From an uncultured Oscillospiraceae bacterium (GTDB lineage Bacteria > Bacillota > Clostridia > Oscillospirales > Ruminococcaceae), in contig CAKSEO010000014.1 in assembly GCA_934446565.1 (NCBI GenBank), positions 1 to 55,122 on the forward strand: a stretch of 55,122 bases of DNA, in the 5' to 3' direction. The translations under genes and the position numbers were made by a program. The notes below the pieces were generated by a model that had not been told where the DNA came from, did not search any database, and saw only the letters and a program-made list of their open reading frames with translations. The number at the start of each line of letters is the position of its first letter. Within the stretch, counting starts at the first letter, position 1. Positions 9,104 through 17,031 of this stretch are shown here, piece after piece.

Positions 9104-9132
9104 TTGCAGAAAAGCTTGAAATATGCTACAAT
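9104..9132 (+). promoter_or_regulatory. Promoter of lipoprotein gene at 9153
   Basis: TTGCAG (9104-9109), a 17-base spacer and TACAAT (9127-9132) with TG at 9124-9125, an extended -10. Confidence 0.7.
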
Positions 9133-9152
9133 GTATAAATAGAGGTGATCAT

Positions 9153-10058
9153 ATGAAAAAGTACATAGCAGCGATGGCATTGCTATCTATATTATTGATG
9201 GGAGGGTGCAGCGGAAACGCTTCCAGCCAGCCCGAAAGCAGCTCGCAGACTGATGAACCGACTGCGGAAGTCGTGGTAACTTCGACAACGAGCGCTGCCC
9301 CGACCGAGCAGCCGGAGGAGCTTCCCGATACCGAAGCGGTTCCCGAGCAGACTGAAACCACGACTGCCGTGCAGACCGAACCTCCGCAGGAAACGACCGC
9401 CGCGGAGAATCCCGGCAACTACATTGCCGACTGGATATACGGCACATGGAGCATGGTCAGCGCAAACGGTCAGGAGTATTGGGATTTTGCGTTTGAAAAC
9501 GGGCTTACAGAGCAGTCGCAGCTTGAATTCAACAGCGAGGAAGTCCTGGTCAGAAATGGCAATGTAGGGGTCGAGCTGGAGTATAACTATGTCATAACGG
9601 ACGCGGGAGCTGATATATATTACAGCTGGGGCGAGAAAATCGTGACGCTCATTTATGACCCGTCGGCTGACACTCTTACAATGGTATATGACGGCGATTA
9701 TGAGGGGAATGTTGCTGTATATAAGCGCGGCGAGTATCCCCAGTCCACGGGGCTTGACTACATCGCCGACTGGATATACGGCACCTGGGAAGTTATCAGC
9801 ATAGACGGACAGGAATACTGGGACGACGAAGATCAGAAACTTGAGATGACCTTCACGGCGAACGGCGTTGACGTCACAAGAAACGGCGAAGTCCTCGTGA
9901 CGATGAGCTACCGCATTACCGACGAGGGCGCGGAGCTTCGCGACACGGACGGCGCTGTTTACCCGGCGGTCTATTCCCCGGCGGACGACACGCTGACCAT
10001 TTTAGGGAATGGGTACACCGAAGTTGCAAAGCGCGTAACTGATACGAGCTCCAATTGA
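9153..10058 (+). CDS. Lipoprotein with two lipocalin-like repeats
   Basis: Exported lipoprotein of unknown function, 301 residues. The start at 9153 follows AGAGGTGAT and gives a signal peptide ending in LLMGGC. A Thr/Glu/Pro/Ser linker runs to about residue 88. Two copies of a domain of about 95 residues follow: each begins YIADWIYGTW (90 and 203), continues with GQEYWD, and ends in predicted beta strands resembling small lipocalin-like folds. The copies have diverged in the middle, so duplication is not recent. Its two downstream neighbours are single-domain relatives. Confidence 0.75.
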   Translation: MKKYIAAMALLSILLMGGCSGNASSQPESSSQTDEPTAEVVVTSTTSAAPTEQPEELPDTEAVPEQTETTTAVQTEPPQETTAAENPGNYIADWIYGTWSMVSANGQEYWDFAFENGLTEQSQLEFNSEEVLVRNGNVGVELEYNYVITDAGADIYYSWGEKIVTLIYDPSADTLTMVYDGDYEGNVAVYKRGEYPQSTGLDYIADWIYGTWEVISIDGQEYWDDEDQKLEMTFTANGVDVTRNGEVLVTMSYRITDEGAELRDTDGAVYPAVYSPADDTLTILGNGYTEVAKRVTDTSSN

Positions 10059-10204
10059 CAAACAATAATTTCCAGAGCTGTACAACAACTGTAATTTGTA
10101 AACGGTTTCATGATTGCTTTTCATAATTTTGTAAATTTGAACAGTATTCTTTTAACACTTGTTGATAAAGTTTGTGCCAACAGCCGAAAGTAGCTGCGGA
10201 GTAG

Positions 10205-10233
10205 TTGACAAAGCTGAAGTCTTGTGCTATAAT
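10205..10233 (+). promoter_or_regulatory. Consensus promoter of lipoprotein gene at 10317
   Basis: TTGACA (10205-10210), 17 bases, TATAAT (10228-10233) with TG at 10225-10226. The rest of the 258-base gap after 10058 shows no gene and no clear terminator. A strong match to the sigma-A consensus suggests high expression. Confidence 0.85.
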
Positions 10234-10316
10234 TCCTCATGTTGTGAAACTGCCGTTTCCTGGCAGATGTTTACAACGACGATAGATATAATTTTATATT
10301 TTGAGGAGAAACTACA

Positions 10317-10943
10317 ATGACTAAGTTTACAAAGATCACTGCAGCTATCGTAGCTGCCGCAGCAGTTCTGTCCTTCGCAGGCTGCAGCAATAACACTTCT
10401 TCCGCTTCCGAGTCCTCCAGCACAGTTTCCACCGCAGAGGCTGCAAACACTGCTGAAGCTGCAAAGACCGCTGAGGCTGCTGCTCCTGCTACCGCAGAGG
10501 CTGCACAGACCGCTGAGGTTGCTGCTCCCGCTACTGCTGAAGCTCCCGCATTCGATGTTTCCGCTATGTACGGCGACTGGGTTCTCGGTGCGATCAACGA
10601 TGGCACCAATACAATGAGCGTTGCTGATTTCGCAGCTGCTAACAATGTTTCCGCTGAGGACACTCTGATCTACGTTAATATCGACGAGAACGCCTACAAC
10701 AGCCTGGCTATGGGCGTTGAAGGAAACTATTCCTACACTGTAACTGAAAATGGCATCACTGTTGATTTAGACGGCATGGAGCTTCCCGTATCCTACGATG
10801 CTGAAAGCGACATCTTCGCATACGGCGTAGCTGTTGGCGACGTTACTTACAAGTATGTATTCATGAGAAACACTGACGACGCTGCTGCTTCCACCGCTGA
10901 GGCTGCTGCAACTGCACAGGCTGTTGTTACCGCTGAGGGTTGA
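10317..10943 (+). CDS. Ala/Glu-rich lipoprotein, lipocalin-like
   Basis: Exported lipoprotein of unknown function, 208 residues. Signal peptide ends in LSFAGC (Cys23). A linker built from imperfect TAEAA repeats runs to about residue 78, followed by a domain of about 110 residues starting MYGDWVLGAIN and ending TYKYVFMRN, probably beta-rich and related to its neighbours. A second short TAEAA stretch closes the protein. Ribosome site TTGAGGAG; consensus promoter upstream; terminator downstream, so it is a single-gene unit. Confidence 0.72.
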   Translation: MTKFTKITAAIVAAAAVLSFAGCSNNTSSASESSSTVSTAEAANTAEAAKTAEAAAPATAEAAQTAEVAAPATAEAPAFDVSAMYGDWVLGAINDGTNTMSVADFAAANNVSAEDTLIYVNIDENAYNSLAMGVEGNYSYTVTENGITVDLDGMELPVSYDAESDIFAYGVAVGDVTYKYVFMRNTDDAAASTAEAAATAQAVVTAEG

Positions 10944-10977
10944 TCCGCTTAGTGATTCAGTTGAATTAAATACATCT

Positions 10978-11004
10978 GCCCGGACGTTACGCCCGGGCTT
11001 TTGT
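10978..11004 (+). terminator. Terminator after lipoprotein gene
   Basis: GCCCGG / CCGGGC stem (10978-10983, 10993-10998) followed by TTTTGTTT. Confidence 0.75.
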
Positions 11005-11011
11005 TTAACGG

Positions 11012-11040
11012 TTGACAACCGTCGGGATTTGTGGTACAAT
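11012..11040 (+). promoter_or_regulatory. Promoter of lipoprotein gene at 11069
   Basis: TTGACA (11012-11017), 17 bases, TACAAT (11035-11040), TG at 11032-11033. It starts only eight bases after the preceding terminator. Confidence 0.8.
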
Positions 11041-11068
11041 ATTCTCCGTACAGAACAGGAGGAGAATC

Positions 11069-11422
11069 ATGAAAAAATTTTTTAAGGCGCTTGCGCTTGC
11101 AGCAGTCATTACGGCGGTCTGCACGGCTTGCAGCCGTTCGATAGATACCGCAAAGATAGAGGGAAACTGGGTCTGCACGACGGATTCCGGCGAACAGCTC
11201 CGCGTGACCCTCACCGACCGCACATTCACCCAGTCCAGCGGCGATACGACCGGAGAAACCCTGAAATACGAGCGTACTTCCGACGGCGTGAACGTCAAAT
11301 CTCCGGACGGCAAGGCGCTGCTGAAGCTCACCTACAGCGAGCAGGACGGCACCATCTCCTACACCGTGAACGGCGCGGACGGCTCTGAGCTTACCTACAC
11401 CTTTACGAGAGAAGCGGAGTAA
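11069..11422 (+). CDS. Small lipoprotein, lipocalin-like
   Basis: Exported lipoprotein of unknown function, 117 residues. The ATG at 11069 follows AGGAGGAG. Signal peptide ends VCTAC, then a domain of about 90 residues starts directly with IEGNWVCTTDSGEQLR, with alternating hydrophobic strands, and finishes TYTFTREAE. It has almost no linker, unlike the two lipoprotein genes before it. The G-(N/D/T)-W opening is shared by all three. Confidence 0.72.
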   Translation: MKKFFKALALAAVITAVCTACSRSIDTAKIEGNWVCTTDSGEQLRVTLTDRTFTQSSGDTTGETLKYERTSDGVNVKSPDGKALLKLTYSEQDGTISYTVNGADGSELTYTFTREAE

Positions 11423-11446
11423 CGCTCCGCTAAAAACCGCATAATG

Positions 11447-11490
11447 CTGCGTATTCGGGCAATATCCGCCGGAATACGCAGTTTTTTTTA
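11447..11490 (+). terminator. Strong terminator
   Basis: CTGCGTATTC / GAATACGCAG stem (11447-11456, 11472-11481) followed by nine T residues. Confidence 0.9.
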
Positions 11491-11499
11491 CCCGGATAC

Positions 11500-11528
11500 T
11501 TGAAAAATCTCCGGATATGCGCTATAAT
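11500..11528 (+). promoter_or_regulatory. Promoter of the M50 protease-scpAB cluster
   Basis: TTGAAA (11500-11505), 17 bases, TATAAT (11523-11528). Confidence 0.75.
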
Positions 11529-11573
11529 ATACAATGTATATTTGTGTACAGGCTTGAGATTTAAGGAGATTTT

Positions 11574-12272
11574 ATGTTTCGAGGACCGCTTATAGAATTA
11601 TTCATGCTTTTATTTTCCGGCAATGTCAGCGAATCTGACGTAGTCAGCGTTGTGCTGTCGGTGTTTTCCGTGCTGGTCATCATTTTTGTGGTGTTCCCGA
11701 TACACGAGTGCGCCCACGGTCTGATGGCGAAGATACTCGGCGACGACACTGCGGAACGTCAGGGACGGCTCACGCTGAATCCGTTCGCGCATATCGACGT
11801 GATGGGCGCCGTCATGATGATGCTGTTCCGCATTGGCTGGGCGAAGCCTACGCCGGTCAATATCCGCAACTGCACCAAGGTCAAGCCCCGCACTGCGTTG
11901 GCGCTGACCTCCCTTGCGGGACCCCTCGCGAATATCCTGCTTAGCTACGTCATGATCATTATATATAAGATAGTACTCATCAACCTCACTACCACCACAG
12001 GAGCGTACATCGCCCTCGGACTGTACTACACCGCGCAGATCAACGTTTACCTTGCGGTGTTCAATCTGGTGCCGATCGCGCCGTTCGACGGATTCAACAT
12101 TCTCGCAAGCTTCCTGCCGGGTAAGGCCGTGTACTTCATGCAGAAGAATCAGCAGATAATTTACTGGGTGTTCTTCGCGCTGCTGATGTTCGGCGTGCTT
12201 ACAGTTCCGTTCGGACTTGCCTGCAACGGTATCATATGGCTGCTGGACAAGGCTTCGTTCTTCCTCGGGTGA
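11574..12272 (+). CDS. Site-2 protease family (M50) membrane metalloprotease
   Basis: Polytopic membrane protein of 232 residues, of the small YwhC-like branch of the M50 zinc proteases. The zinc site HECAH lies at 44-48 at the end of the first long hydrophobic segment, and the third ligand is expected in VPIAPFDGF near residue 165. Three to five further hydrophobic segments follow. Substrate unknown. It stands three bases before scpA, a common arrangement in Clostridia. Confidence 0.88.
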   Translation: MFRGPLIELFMLLFSGNVSESDVVSVVLSVFSVLVIIFVVFPIHECAHGLMAKILGDDTAERQGRLTLNPFAHIDVMGAVMMMLFRIGWAKPTPVNIRNCTKVKPRTALALTSLAGPLANILLSYVMIIIYKIVLINLTTTTGAYIALGLYYTAQINVYLAVFNLVPIAPFDGFNILASFLPGKAVYFMQKNQQIIYWVFFALLMFGVLTVPFGLACNGIIWLLDKASFFLG

Positions 12273-12275
12273 CGC

Positions 12276-13010
12276 ATGGAGGGACTTAGCTTTAAGCTCG
12301 AGATATTCGAGGGTCCGCTCGACGCGCTGCTTGCGCTCATCCAGAAGCACAAGCTCAATATCCAGGATATCGAGATAAGCGTGCTGCTGGACCAGTTCAT
12401 GCTCTATCTTAACAGAATGGCGGAGGCTGACCTTGAGGTGACCTCCGACTTCCTGGAGATGGCGGCGCGGCTCATCATGATAAAATCTGCGGCGCTCCTC
12501 CCCCGGGAGGAAGCCGAGCAGATGAAGCGCGAGCTACAGGGCGCGCTCATCGAATACGCGCTGTGCAAGACCATGGCGGAGCGCCTTAAAAAGCGCTACC
12601 TCGGCGACGTTGTGTTCGTCAGGGAGCCCATGGAGCTCGACATCGACAAGTCCTACCACAAGCTCCACCAGCCGGAGGAGCTCATGCTCGCCTACAGCGC
12701 GCTTAACGAGCGCACCCGCAGAAAGGCGAGCTACCGTCCGAGGTCGATACGCCCTATCGTTGCCAAGAGCTACGTTACGGTGTTCACCGGGATAGTCGCG
12801 GTGCTGAAAAGCCTTCGCAGGAACGGCACGGTCAGGATGGACGAGCTTTACAAGGGACAGCCCCGGTCGCGCACCGTGGCTACGTTCCTGGCGATACTGG
12901 AGCTTTCGAAAGAGGGAAGAATATTCATATCCGAGGACGGAAGCAGCGTAAGGCTGCGCAGGAAGTCCGACGATGAGCGACCCGCAGAAACGGAGGGGGC
13001 AGAGCAGTGA
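12276..13010 (+). CDS. scpA: Segregation and condensation protein ScpA
   Basis: Kleisin subunit that bridges the SMC dimer with ScpB in chromosome condensation. The 244 residues have the N-terminal SMC-binding helices beginning FKLEIFEGPLDALLALIQKHKLNIQDI and the C-terminal winged helix (TVATFLAILELSKEGRIF). Both are typical. The N-terminal signature is quoted here across its first and second halves. Overlaps scpB by four bases. Confidence 0.95.
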   Translation: MEGLSFKLEIFEGPLDALLALIQKHKLNIQDIEISVLLDQFMLYLNRMAEADLEVTSDFLEMAARLIMIKSAALLPREEAEQMKRELQGALIEYALCKTMAERLKKRYLGDVVFVREPMELDIDKSYHKLHQPEELMLAYSALNERTRRKASYRPRSIRPIVAKSYVTVFTGIVAVLKSLRRNGTVRMDELYKGQPRSRTVATFLAILELSKEGRIFISEDGSSVRLRRKSDDERPAETEGAEQ

Positions 13011-13573
13011 AATTCAGCGAAGGAATGGCGGTAATAGAAGCCGTGCTGTTCGCATGCGGCGAGCCGATAGACGCGGAAAAGCTCTCCGCCGCCTGTGAGA
13101 TAGAAAAGGACACCGTCCTGAAAATGATAGACCGCCTGAACGACAGGTACAGCGAAAACGGCAGCGCGTTCCGGATAAACCGGCTCGGCGACAGCTACCA
13201 GATGATGACGCAGCCGGAGTTTGCTCCGTACATCAAGACCGCGCTGGAAACGCGCCGTCAGGTGCCGCTGTCGCAGGCTGCGATGGAAGTGCTGGCAGTG
13301 GTCGCGTACAATCAGCCGGTCACCAAGAGCTTTGTGGAGCAGGTGCGCGGAGTGGACAGCTCCGGCGTCGTCAACAGCCTTGTAGAGCGCGACCTGCTTG
13401 AGGAATATGGCAGACTTGACCTGCCGGGACGGCCGATAGCCTATAAGACAACGGAGAATTTCCTGCGCTGCTTCGGGCTTACCGACATCAAGGGACTTCC
13501 GGCGATACCGGACAGCACGGACCAGATAGACCTTGACGAATTCGACGAGATGAATTTCAGCGGCAGAGACTGA
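13007..13573 (+). CDS. scpB: Segregation and condensation protein ScpB
   Basis: Winged-helix partner of ScpA in the SMC complex. The GTG start at 13007 overlaps the scpA stop (GTGA). The 188 residues include VLFACGEPI near the N-terminus and the family core LSQAAMEVLAVVAYNQPVT, then RGVDSSGVVNSLVERDLL and PGRPIAYKTTENFL. Length is normal. Confidence 0.95.
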   Translation: MKFSEGMAVIEAVLFACGEPIDAEKLSAACEIEKDTVLKMIDRLNDRYSENGSAFRINRLGDSYQMMTQPEFAPYIKTALETRRQVPLSQAAMEVLAVVAYNQPVTKSFVEQVRGVDSSGVVNSLVERDLLEEYGRLDLPGRPIAYKTTENFLRCFGLTDIKGLPAIPDSTDQIDLDEFDEMNFSGRD

Positions 13574-13601
13574 TGTTCGGGCAACTGACGGAGGTGAGGG
13601 A

Positions 13602-14384
13602 ATGGGCTGGATAATTGCAGGCGCGATAATCGCAGTCATTCTCATTCTGCTGATGACCTCGGTCAGGGTGCGTTTCGACTACGCCGACCCCGGGGAGCTG
13701 CGGCTGAAAATAAGCTGGCTGTTCGTTACGCTGGTGCGTGTTCCTGCGAAAACAAAGAAGCAGAAACGCCGCGACAAAAAGGCGGAAAAGGACGTAAAGT
13801 CAGTTGCAAAGGACGCGGCAGACGCCGAAAAATCCGGGCAGTCCGCCGAAGCTGCGGGCGGAAAAGCAAATACGCCGAATGAAAGCAGCAGCGCTGCAAA
13901 GACTAAACCGCAGAAACAGAGCGGCGCTGCGAGATCTACCAAGTCGGGTAAAACGACCAAAACTACCAAATCAAAGAGCCAGAAGCTGACTCTGAGCGAT
14001 ATTTTCGCGCTGGTGAAACTGGTGTGGGACAGCCTGGGAACGCCGCTGAAACGTCTGCTGAAAGCGACCCGCGTCAACGGATTCCGGCTTGCGATAGCGG
14101 TAGGCGGTGACGACGCGGCGGAGGCTGCGATAAATTTCGGAAAGACCAACATGGCGGCGGGTACGGCGCTGGCGTTCCTTGACGGGTGCTTTACCCTGAG
14201 GGAGCCGAAGTTCGATATAACCTGCAATTTTAACGGGGAAGATACCCGGACGGAGTGCGGGTTCACCGCTAAGCTGACGTTGATCGCGGCGCTGGCGTTT
14301 CTGGTCTGGGCGGTCGGCAGACTGGTAAGGAATTACATGTCCCGCAAGGACGCGGCAGCAGCAGTTGAAAAGTTGAGAAAGTAA
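13602..14384 (+). CDS. DUF2953 (YtfI-like) membrane-associated protein
   Basis: 260 residues. An N-terminal membrane segment (2-22) precedes SVRVRFDY, the usual opening of DUF2953. A Lys/Ala/Ser-rich low-complexity insert of about 90 residues follows (about 48-130), and then the conserved part with the AAINFGKTNMAAG and CNFNGEDTRTECG motifs and a final hydrophobic segment. It sits next to gerW exactly as ytfI sits next to ytfJ in Bacillus, which suggests a sporulation-linked role. Function unknown. Confidence 0.8.
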   Translation: MGWIIAGAIIAVILILLMTSVRVRFDYADPGELRLKISWLFVTLVRVPAKTKKQKRRDKKAEKDVKSVAKDAADAEKSGQSAEAAGGKANTPNESSSAAKTKPQKQSGAARSTKSGKTTKTTKSKSQKLTLSDIFALVKLVWDSLGTPLKRLLKATRVNGFRLAIAVGGDDAAEAAINFGKTNMAAGTALAFLDGCFTLREPKFDITCNFNGEDTRTECGFTAKLTLIAALAFLVWAVGRLVRNYMSRKDAAAAVEKLRK

Positions 14385-14414
14385 CATTATATAGACCTGA
14401 AAGGAGTTTTTATC

Positions 14415-14810
14415 ATGTCAAATGCAATTGAAGGTATCCTGGGCGTATCAATGGAGAAGATCCGCGAGATGGTGGATGTCAACACCATCATCGGCGACCC
14501 AATCTCCGCGCCTAACGGAACTACGATAATCCCGGTTTCCAAGGTGTCGTTCGGATTCGCGTCCGGTGGCAGCGACCTGCCCACCCAGGCGGCGGAAAAG
14601 TTCGCGGGCGGCGCTGGCGCGGGAGTTACCGTGAAGCCTCAGGCGTTCATCGTCATCAAGAACGACGGCGACGTTGAGCTGATGGAGCTCGGCGGCGCTG
14701 GCAAGACCAGCCCGCTTGAGGGCGTAGTCGAGGCAATTCCCGGCGTTATCGGCAAAATAAAGGACCTCGTCGGCAAGAAAAATGCCGACCCCGAGGACGA
14801 CGCTGAATAA
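14415..14810 (+). CDS. gerW: GerW/YtfJ family sporulation protein
   Basis: 131-residue protein matching the GerW (YtfJ) family throughout: the opening IEGILGVSMEKIREMVDVNT, then GDPISAPNGTTIIPVSKVSFGF (read as two adjoining parts), a Gly-rich AGGAGAGVTVKPQAF and the FIVIKNDGDVELM core. In Bacillus it is needed for normal spore germination. This is the clearest sign of a sporulation programme in the window. Ribosome site AAGGAG. Confidence 0.93.
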   Translation: MSNAIEGILGVSMEKIREMVDVNTIIGDPISAPNGTTIIPVSKVSFGFASGGSDLPTQAAEKFAGGAGAGVTVKPQAFIVIKNDGDVELMELGGAGKTSPLEGVVEAIPGVIGKIKDLVGKKNADPEDDAE

Positions 14811-14867
14811 AACCCGCTGAGCCTGCACACCCTATGATGGAAGAAATTACATCAGAGAGGTGCAGAT

Positions 14868-15995
14868 ATGAAGCGAATTTTCAGAAAATACACGGCTCTG
14901 CTCGCCGCAGCACTGGCGATGTCGGGGATATCCGTGACGGCTTCGGCGGCTCCCGAGAACGTCTCAGCAGTCAGCGCTATCGTGATAGAAGCTGACACCG
15001 GCACGTCGCTCTGGGAAAAGAACGCCGACGAACACCGCGCGATGGCGAGCACCACAAAAATAATGACCGCTCTGCTCACCATCGAAGCCGGCGACCTCGA
15101 CCGTGAATTCACGGTCGATCCGCTCGCGATACTTGTCGAGGGGACTTCCATGGGGCTTCGCGAGGGCGACCGCGTTTCCCGGCGTGACCTGCTCTACGGG
15201 ATACTTCTGCCCTCCGGTAACGACGCGGCGAACGCGGCGGCGGTCTCGGTCAGCGGCAGTATCAGCTCGTTTGTGAAGCTGATGAATTCCCGGGCGCAGG
15301 AGCTTGGGCTTTCCGACACGCAGTTCGTCACGCCATCCGGATTGGACGCGCAGGGGCATTACACCACGGCGCGCGACCTTGCGAAGCTGACAGCATTCGC
15401 GATGAAGAACGAGGTGTTCCGGGAAGTCGTCGCGTGCAAATCGGCTGAGGTGGAGTTCGGGAACCCGCCGTATAAACGGACGCTGTACAATTCCAACAAG
15501 ATGCTCAAGCGCTACGATGGCGCGATAGGCGTCAAGACCGGCTTCACCGACAATGCGCGGCGCTGCCTTGTTTCAGCGGCTGAGCGCGACGGAGTGACGC
15601 TCATAGCGGTCACGCTCAACGCCGGGGACGACTGGAACGACCACACCAAAATGCTGGACTACGGTTTCACGCAGGTACGGGCGTATCCGCTTGAAATCGC
15701 CTGCACGAACAGAGTGGCGGTCGCCGGGACGGGTCAGAGCGTCGGAGTCCATGCAGAGCCGCGCACGCTGGCGCTTACTCCGGAGCAGCGCACCCGGCTC
15801 ACCCGGGAGGTGTATCTGCCGGGATTCGTCTACGGCAGCGTGGAGCGGGGCAGGGAACTGGGAAAGATACGTTTCCTGCTTGACGGGCAGACCGTTGCTG
15901 AATGTCCGCTGCTGGCGGATTCCGCGGTGGATGTGCCGGAGAGCGAGCCGGGATTCTTCGAAAGAATCCTGGCAAGGCTGGGGATATTTGTATAG
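14868..15995 (+). CDS. D-alanyl-D-alanine carboxypeptidase (DacF/DacB-like)
   Basis: Secreted, membrane-attached penicillin-binding protein that trims pentapeptides in peptidoglycan. The 375 residues show a signal peptide to about 27, the active-site Ser61-Thr-Thr-Lys64, an SGN motif and KTG (GVKTGFTDNA), followed by a beta-rich C-terminal domain and an amphipathic end (FFERILARLG) as membrane anchor. The position beside gerW and scpAB is reminiscent of the sporulation-linked dacF group, but the substrate and timing are not shown by sequence. Confidence 0.9.
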   Translation: MKRIFRKYTALLAAALAMSGISVTASAAPENVSAVSAIVIEADTGTSLWEKNADEHRAMASTTKIMTALLTIEAGDLDREFTVDPLAILVEGTSMGLREGDRVSRRDLLYGILLPSGNDAANAAAVSVSGSISSFVKLMNSRAQELGLSDTQFVTPSGLDAQGHYTTARDLAKLTAFAMKNEVFREVVACKSAEVEFGNPPYKRTLYNSNKMLKRYDGAIGVKTGFTDNARRCLVSAAERDGVTLIAVTLNAGDDWNDHTKMLDYGFTQVRAYPLEIACTNRVAVAGTGQSVGVHAEPRTLALTPEQRTRLTREVYLPGFVYGSVERGRELGKIRFLLDGQTVAECPLLADSAVDVPESEPGFFERILARLGIFV

Positions 15996-16054
15996 CTTTT
16001 TTGCGCAGTGATGCGCTGATTCCGCCCGGGAGGGCGTACATAGAGAGGACAAAT

Positions 16055-16804
16055 ATGGAAAAAGTAAGAATTCAAAAGATCATTGCAGACAGCGGAAGAT
16101 GCTCCCGCAGAAAGGCGGAGGAGCTTATCTCCGCCGGAGTGGTAACTGTCAACGGCAGACCCTGCTCGCTCGGCGACAAGGCTGACCCGTACAACGACCT
16201 GATATGCGTGGAGGGCGAGGAGATAGCCGCGGAGCGTGCAGAAAAGCGCTACATCATGCTGAACAAGCCGCGCGGCTACGTTACCTCCATGGCGGACGAG
16301 ATGGGCAGAAAGGTCGCTTCCGACCTGCTGACCGACGTTCCGGAGCGCGTTTACCCGGTTGGACGTCTGGACCGCAATTCCGAGGGGCTGCTGATATTCA
16401 CTAACGACGGCGAGTTCGCGAACGACATCATGCACCCGTCGAAGCACGTTCCCAAGACCTACCGCGTAACGATAGACGGCATGGTGACAGAGGATCAGCT
16501 CTCCCGGCTGATGTCCGGCGTGGAGCTGGACGACGGCGTTAAAACGCTGCCGTGTACCGTTGAGGTGCTGTCGGAAGCTCCGGAAAGAACGGTGCTGCGC
16601 TTCGTTATCAAGGAGGGCAGGAACCGCCAGATACGCCGCATGTGTACCGCAGTCGGTCTGGAAGTCGGCAGGCTGCGCCGTATCGCGATCGGCGGCGTAA
16701 AGCTGGGAATGCTCAAGCCCGGCGCCTATCGCGACCTGACCAAGGACGAGCTGCGTTCTCTGCGAGCTTCCGTCGGAAAAGGTCAGAAAAAGAGGGGCAA
16801 ATGA
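16055..16804 (+). CDS. RsuA/RluB-family rRNA pseudouridine synthase
   Basis: Modifies a uridine in ribosomal RNA. Start at ATG 16055, after GAGAGGAC; earlier in-frame starts fall inside the preceding gene. The 249 residues have an N-terminal S4 RNA-binding domain (RIQKIIADSGRCSRRKAEEL), then the catalytic GRLDRNSEGLLIFTNDG with its Asp, and REGRNRQIRRM-type motif KEGRNRQIRRMC. Most similar by eye to RluB; RsuA cannot be excluded. Confidence 0.92.
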   Translation: MEKVRIQKIIADSGRCSRRKAEELISAGVVTVNGRPCSLGDKADPYNDLICVEGEEIAAERAEKRYIMLNKPRGYVTSMADEMGRKVASDLLTDVPERVYPVGRLDRNSEGLLIFTNDGEFANDIMHPSKHVPKTYRVTIDGMVTEDQLSRLMSGVELDDGVKTLPCTVEVLSEAPERTVLRFVIKEGRNRQIRRMCTAVGLEVGRLRRIAIGGVKLGMLKPGAYRDLTKDELRSLRASVGKGQKKRGK

Positions 16805-16851
16805 TTTATACATTCAAGTGATGGTTTTGAGAGTATAAAGATTTGTTGAAA

Positions 16852-16884
16852 TTGACAAAAAATTAACCATTTGATACAATGGTT
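16852..16884 (+). promoter_or_regulatory. Upstream promoter with palindrome over the -10
   Basis: TTGACA (16852-16857), 17 bases, TACAAT (16875-16880) with TG at 16872-16873. An inverted repeat AACCATT-N6-AATGGTT (16865-16884) covers the -10, as a repressor site would. First of two tandem promoters before the carboxyltransferase operon. Confidence 0.65.
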
Positions 16885-16926
16885 TTAATGCATAAGATAA
16901 AAAATGCAAAAATCTCGGAATTTCAC

Positions 16927-16955
16927 TTGAGTTTTCATATTCAATGTAGTATAAT
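16927..16955 (+). promoter_or_regulatory. Second promoter of the carboxyltransferase operon
   Basis: TTGAGT (16927-16932), 17 bases, TATAAT (16950-16955). A small hairpin (16981-17002, CGGTGAAG/CTTTACCG with one G-T pair) lies in the leader before the AGGAG ribosome site. Confidence 0.65.
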
Positions 16956-17031
16956 TATTGTGGATAAATTTTAATTAAGACGGTGAAGCTATGCCTTTAC
17001 CGATCTCAATAGCAGGTATGGAGGAGATAAA

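Noticed and set aside
7907..9142. Plus-strand frame of 411 codons opposite hcp
   Set aside because: Exact mirror of hcp, which has clear cysteine motifs; the frame has no family features.
10059..10204. TTAACA near 10152 as a further Pho box
   Set aside because: Single hexamer with no 11-bp neighbours; the promoter downstream is already near consensus.
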